Source: Krasilnikovia cinnamomea
Lineage (GTDB): Bacteria; Actinomycetota; Actinomycetes; Mycobacteriales; Micromonosporaceae
Reading direction: 5' to 3'
Length of the DNA: 64,000 nt
Assembly: GCF_004217545.1 (NCBI RefSeq)
Contig: NZ_SHKY01000001.1
Coordinates: forward strand, 6,324,001 to 6,388,000
Shown here piece by piece: positions 60,622 through 64,000 of this stretch. The stretch's first letter is position 1. Each line of letters starts with the position of its first letter. The position numbers and the translations under genes were made by a program. A model generated the notes under the pieces. The model worked only from the letters and a program-made list of their open reading frames with translations, was not told the DNA's origin and made no database searches.

Positions 60622-61569
60622 GTGGTGAATCAATCTTCAGCTCCCCGTACTGGGCGATTCTCGACCGCGACGCTCGTGGCTGTCGTGGTTGCCGCAGCCG
60701 TGGTCGCCGGGTGCGGTCTGGGCTCCAAGAAGGAGTCCTCGTCCGAGCCCCCTCGGTCGTCCTTGGGTGAGGCGTCGCCCGCGCAGCCGGCCAAGCAGAC
60801 GCTCACCGTCGGAAAGACCGTCTGGTACCTGGGCTTCAAATGGACGTTCGAGACGCTGACCTTCGATCCGCAGGAAGACGGCGCCCAGCTCACCGGGGAA
60901 GTCCTGGCCGAGAATCTGTCGAAACGGGACTACACGCCCGATGTGGGCCTCATGCTGTCCGTGGGGGGCCACCAGTACGAAGGCTACTTCGAGGATGCGA
61001 CGCTGGTCGGCGGGCTTCAGAAGAGCCGGCAGAAGGTGGCCTTCCGGTTGGATGGCAATACCTTCGCCGGCGATTTCGGCTCAGGCGAAATCCTCGTCGG
61101 CAATGCGAACAACACCCAGGCCCGCGTCCCACTCGGATCCGCCGGGACGCTCGTCGCCAACGAGCCACGCATGGTGCTGGCCGGATCGCACGAGGTGCGG
61201 ATTCACGAGATGAGCGTGTGGCTCAAGAACTGTGAGCTGCGCCCGGACGTCGTTCCCTCCCATGAACAGGCGAAGAAGGGCTACACGATGCTGGCGTGTG
61301 GCGTCGACCTGCAGCGTCACCTGGACGGCGGCAACGGGTATGGCTTCGGCTCCGGCAACCTGCGCCTGAAGATGCCGGACGGCACGACCGTCGGCCCCAC
61401 CGACTACCCCAGCGAGGCGCTGTACACCTCGGCGATCGTGCCGGACGGCTACGTGTCGTTCATGATTCCGGACACGACGAAGGGACGCGCCGCCGTGCAG
61501 GTGGTCATCCCGGAGGTCTTCAAGGCGGCGAAGCCCGGCGACACCAAGGATGTCCCGGTCACGCTCTGA
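60622..61569 (+). CDS. Predicted lipoprotein of unknown function
   Basis: This 315-aa protein has a lipoprotein-type signal (TATLVAVVVAAAVVAGCG, lipobox VAGC) and a Ser/Pro linker, then a beta-rich extracytoplasmic domain (about 80-315) with WYLGFKWTFETLTFDP and a TeLR-like cysteine pair (NCELR, MLACGVD). It matches DUF4352-type extracellular proteins loosely. GTG 60622 or 60625 is the start; longer open sequence upstream is non-conserved. No enzymatic motif is seen. It converges with the TPR-GGDEF gene 31 bp away. Confidence 0.7.
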   Translation: MVNQSSAPRTGRFSTATLVAVVVAAAVVAGCGLGSKKESSSEPPRSSLGEASPAQPAKQTLTVGKTVWYLGFKWTFETLTFDPQEDGAQLTGEVLAENLSKRDYTPDVGLMLSVGGHQYEGYFEDATLVGGLQKSRQKVAFRLDGNTFAGDFGSGEILVGNANNTQARVPLGSAGTLVANEPRMVLAGSHEVRIHEMSVWLKNCELRPDVVPSHEQAKKGYTMLACGVDLQRHLDGGNGYGFGSGNLRLKMPDGTTVGPTDYPSEALYTSAIVPDGYVSFMIPDTTKGRAAVQVVIPEVFKAAKPGDTKDVPVTL

Positions 61570-61600
61570 CGGACGCCGGCGAGCGGCGGGCGCGGCGGGT

Positions 61601-63220
61601 TCAGGCGGCGTCGAGGTCGCGGTAGGTGCGGGCCTTGCCAGGCTGGCTGGAGGCGACGCGGTCGCGGCCGGCGTGCTTGGCGATGTAGAGGTTACGGTCC
61701 GCCGTGGACAGCAGGGCCGGCTGGCTGCGGTCGGACGCCTCGTGCACGCCCGCCACGCCGATGCTGATCGTCACGGGCAGCGTGCCGGTGATCTCCGGCC
61801 AGGGGTACGCGCTGACGGTCTTGCGGATCCGGTCGAGGTGGTCCGTCGCGGCGGCGACGGCCGTCGTGGGCAGGACCATCAGGAATTCCTCCCCACCGAG
61901 CCGGGCCACGAACCCGTCCGGCGTCGCGGCGAGCAGCTCGCTCTCCAGCAGCTTCGCGATCCGGACGAGTACCTGGTCGCCGACGTCGTGGGAGAGTTCG
62001 TCGTTGATCCGCTTGAAGTGGTCCAGGTCGACGATGGCCACGGTGAGGTCGGGGTTCGCCGCGATCAGGGCGGGCAGCTCCTCGTCGATGTAGCGCCGGT
62101 TGCGCAGGCCGGTCAGCGCGTCGCGGCGGGCCTGCTCGCGGAAGCGTTCGGCCTCCTCGCGGACCTCGACGGTTTCGAAGATGGTCTGTGCCTGGGCCTC
62201 GTGCTGCTTCGACCGCAGTCTCTCGTAGGCCTCGTGGAAGATCTTGTGCGTCGCGAACGCCTCATGGATCTCGCCGCGGGCCGCATGCAGCTCGGCCTGC
62301 TCCTGGTGCACCCGGACCATGACCTCGTGCAGCTCGCGTTCGGCGCAGACGGCGCGGGAGGCGTCCAGGTTGACTTGGGCCCGGTCGGTGGCGCCCATTC
62401 CGCGCTGGGCGCGGGCCAGGGTGAGCAGATACTCGGCCAGGTATTCGGCGCCGTCGTAGCGCCCCGTGTGGTGCAGCTCGATGCACGCGAGCATGGTCTG
62501 TTCGGCTTCCGCGTACTGGCCGTTGCCGATCTGGATCGCGCCGATGGTGTCCAGGGTGAAGGTGGCGAGTTCGATGCCGTGCGCCTCGGCGTGTTCCTGC
62601 AGCCGGCTTGCGACCTCCTGGGCGCGCACGAAGTCCCCGGCGAGATACTCCGAGTACGCCCAGTTGTTGAGCACGTTCGTGAGCGGTTCCCACAGGCCCA
62701 GCTCGCGGGCCAGCTCCTCGGTCTGCCGGAACCGCGGCCGGGCCGCGTCCAACGCGCCGCTGTCAGCGAGGGCGTCGGCCAGCTTCATGTGGTGCCGCAC
62801 CCGCATCTGCGGTGTGGCGGTCCCGTCGAGCAGTTCGACCGAGCTCAGCGCGTGCTCCAGGCTTTTCGCGAAGTCGCCGCGCAACCGCTGGACGTACGAC
62901 CAGATCACGTGGATGCGGGCCTGCATCAGACGGTCGCCGTGCTCGACCGCCCACACCATGCTGTCGTCAAGTCGGCGGGCGGCCTCGGCGATGTCGCCGG
63001 CGCGCGCGAGCAGGTGCGTGCGGCACAGGCGGGCACGCGCGACCAGGGTGTCGTCGCCGAGTTCCACGGCCCGGGCCTCAAGCTCGGTGGTGAGGGCGAG
63101 GTCGGCCTCGGCGTTCCAGAGGCTTCGGTCCTCGATCTCGAGCAGGGCAGCCGACAGCTGCTCGGCGCTGGTCGCGCTGTCGATCAAGGTGCCACCCCCA
63201 GTCCGGTTCTCCTCCTCCAT
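61601..63220 (-). CDS. Cytoplasmic TPR-GGDEF diguanylate cyclase
   Basis: This 539-aa protein has TPR-like helical repeats (residues about 20-340), a short coiled coil (RSKQHEAQAQTIFETVEVREEAERFREQARRD) and a GGDEF domain (about 370-525) with an intact RLGGEEFLMVLP signature. The RxxD product-inhibition site is absent. Such proteins make c-di-GMP in response to TPR-mediated protein contacts. There is no TM helix or signal peptide, so it is cytosolic. It has no neighbour with an obvious partner function. Confidence 0.92.
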   Translation of the reverse strand: MEEENRTGGGTLIDSATSAEQLSAALLEIEDRSLWNAEADLALTTELEARAVELGDDTLVARARLCRTHLLARAGDIAEAARRLDDSMVWAVEHGDRLMQARIHVIWSYVQRLRGDFAKSLEHALSSVELLDGTATPQMRVRHHMKLADALADSGALDAARPRFRQTEELARELGLWEPLTNVLNNWAYSEYLAGDFVRAQEVASRLQEHAEAHGIELATFTLDTIGAIQIGNGQYAEAEQTMLACIELHHTGRYDGAEYLAEYLLTLARAQRGMGATDRAQVNLDASRAVCAERELHEVMVRVHQEQAELHAARGEIHEAFATHKIFHEAYERLRSKQHEAQAQTIFETVEVREEAERFREQARRDALTGLRNRRYIDEELPALIAANPDLTVAIVDLDHFKRINDELSHDVGDQVLVRIAKLLESELLAATPDGFVARLGGEEFLMVLPTTAVAAATDHLDRIRKTVSAYPWPEITGTLPVTISIGVAGVHEASDRSQPALLSTADRNLYIAKHAGRDRVASSQPGKARTYRDLDAA

Positions 63221-63355
63221 CGGCCAGGGTCGGGCAAGCTGAAGCAGTTGCCCGGCGCTATCGGAGCTCGGCCCAGCCTCCTAGGACGCTGTAGGGGACG
63301 TGATCGGCAGGGTGGGCCCGCGACGGCGCGCGCGGTGGCTCAGGGTGGGGGAGCG

Positions 63356-63406
63356 CCGCCGAGCCGGCCGGGCGACAGGGTGGCTGCCGCCCGGCCGGCT
63401 CGGCGG
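63356..63406 (-). terminator. Perfect 19-bp hairpin after the small secreted protein gene
   Basis: The arms at 63356-63374 and 63388-63406 (top strand CCGCCGAGCCGG and its inverse) enclose a 13-nt loop. They lie 22 bp past the stop of the leftward gene that ends at 63428. No U-tract is present. Confidence 0.8.
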
Positions 63407-63427
63407 TGTCGACCTGGATCGCTGCGG

Positions 63428-63865
63428 TCAGTCGGCCGCGGGGATGAAGGTGTCGCAGGAGGTGCCGCGTTCGGCCCTCTTCACGGTCGTGCCCTTGCAC
63501 AGCCGCACCCCGGGCTGGAAGCCCCCGAACAGCAGGTTGGAGGTGGTGGTGAAGTTGGTCTTGCCCTTGCCGCAGAGTTGGCCGAACGTACGCCACTCGA
63601 TGGCGTCCGTGGGACCGTTGTAGGCGACCTGGACGACACCGCACGCCTTGGCGGAGTTGACGGCCAGCGTGCCGCTGATGCGGATCGGCGCGACCGGGCG
63701 CTCCGGGATGCTCATCATCCGGTCGTAGGTGCCGTAGGCGGACACGCTCCCGACGGAGAGCTCGAACGTGTTGTCGAGGGTGGCGGCGGCGGGCGCGGCG
63801 CTGACCCCGACGGCGAGGCCGGCCATCGCGACGATGCCGAGAGCGCGTACGGCGAGAGACTTCAT
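63428..63865 (-). CDS. Small secreted protein of unknown function
   Basis: This 145-aa protein has a signal peptide (MKSLAVRALGIVAMAGLAVGVSAAPAAA, cleavage near AAA-T) and a mature beta-rich domain of about 115 residues with four Cys (ACGVV, QLCGKG, RLCKG, TSCDT), consistent with two disulfides. ATG 63865 follows GAAGGA; an ATG at 63922 is less likely. No family was recognised, but it resembles small secreted actinobacterial proteins of unknown role. A strong terminator follows. Confidence 0.78.
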   Translation of the reverse strand: MKSLAVRALGIVAMAGLAVGVSAAPAAATLDNTFELSVGSVSAYGTYDRMMSIPERPVAPIRISGTLAVNSAKACGVVQVAYNGPTDAIEWRTFGQLCGKGKTNFTTTSNLLFGGFQPGVRLCKGTTVKRAERGTSCDTFIPAAD

Positions 63866-64000
63866 GGGTCGGTTCCTTCGTGTGATCCCCGCCGGTCGGG
63901 CAGGGGGTGGATGTGCTTTCACCGTCGGCGAAACGCCTCCCCGGCGCAGACTCGTGGCAGATCAACGAGCCGACACACCAATGAGGACGCTTGCGGTGAG

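Noticed and set aside
1..64000. tRNA, rRNA, CRISPR array, prophage or IS element
   Set aside because: I looked for cloverleaf-like tRNA segments, regularly spaced direct repeats, transposase motifs and terminal inverted repeats, and found none that I can support by eye.

Overview
This is a high-GC, gene-dense actinomycete chromosome segment. Evidence for this is GTG starts, GC-rich third positions, F420-type enzymes, EspR-like and MAB_1171c-type genes, several eukaryote-like Ser/Thr kinases, SpoIIE-type phosphatases and a MocR regulator. The mixture (secreted M14, M36 and beta-propeller proteins, CBM2 modules, several c-di-GMP proteins) fits a Micromonosporaceae-like soil organism, but that is inference. 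No rRNA, tRNA, IS element, prophage or CRISPR array was seen.

Layout. 1-3.3 kb: the end of a P-loop ATPase gene, an OYE-type reductase and a DHA2 drug exporter, all rightward. 3.3-7.5 kb: a leftward XRE / ImmA-IrrE protease-like / response-regulator unit facing a rightward NADP-oxidoreductase / MAB_1171c membrane-protein unit; the two promoters carry the same sequence element. 7.5-10.9 kb: a four-gene leftward partner-switching operon (STAS-HATPase fusion, SpoIIE phosphatase, B12-binding protein with a CarH-like W-x9-EH motif, small membrane protein). 11.1-18.7 kb: reductive pyrimidine (uracil/thymine) catabolism with its divergent MocR regulator and an aminotransferase. 18.9-25.8 kb: an aryl-CoA cluster (CoA ligase, Rid protein, cupin, TesB thioesterase, 2-aminobenzoyl-CoA/salicylyl-CoA-type monooxygenase-OYE fusion, PaaX regulator). 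26.4-31.7 kb: a giant kinase-NTPase-TPR-GAF-GGDEF protein. 31.8-34.7 kb: a secreted beta-propeller protein and an RtcB-PrfH ribosome/RNA repair pair. 34.7-37.0 kb: LysR with a WrbA-like / NTF2-like / tautomerase operon. 37.0-42.3 kb: a membrane Ser/Thr kinase with an extracellular CBM2 domain, divergent from a membrane M48/M56-like peptidase operon. 42.4-55.9 kb: a secreted carboxypeptidase, DUF4236, TetR/DUF1304, antiporter, HAD, GGDEF-EAL, VTT, membrane LuxR, fungalysin and a glycosyltransferase. 55.9-59.4 kb: a KASIII-like / SRPBCC / TPP-enzyme operon that looks biosynthetic. 59.5-64 kb: a STAS/HATPase regulator, a lipoprotein, a TPR-GGDEF cyclase and a small secreted protein.

How it fits together. 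Two catabolic clusters have recognisable local regulators and candidate operators. Several signalling devices (partner switch, kinases, three GGDEF proteins) sit between them without visible targets in the window. The observations I rate highest are the possible B12 light-sensing partner switch, the RtcB-PrfH repair pair, the shared promoter element of the XRE/MAB_1171c locus, the pyrimidine cluster that has an F420-type enzyme but no dihydropyrimidine dehydrogenase, and the TPP/KASIII-like operon preceded by a perfect 42-bp palindrome.
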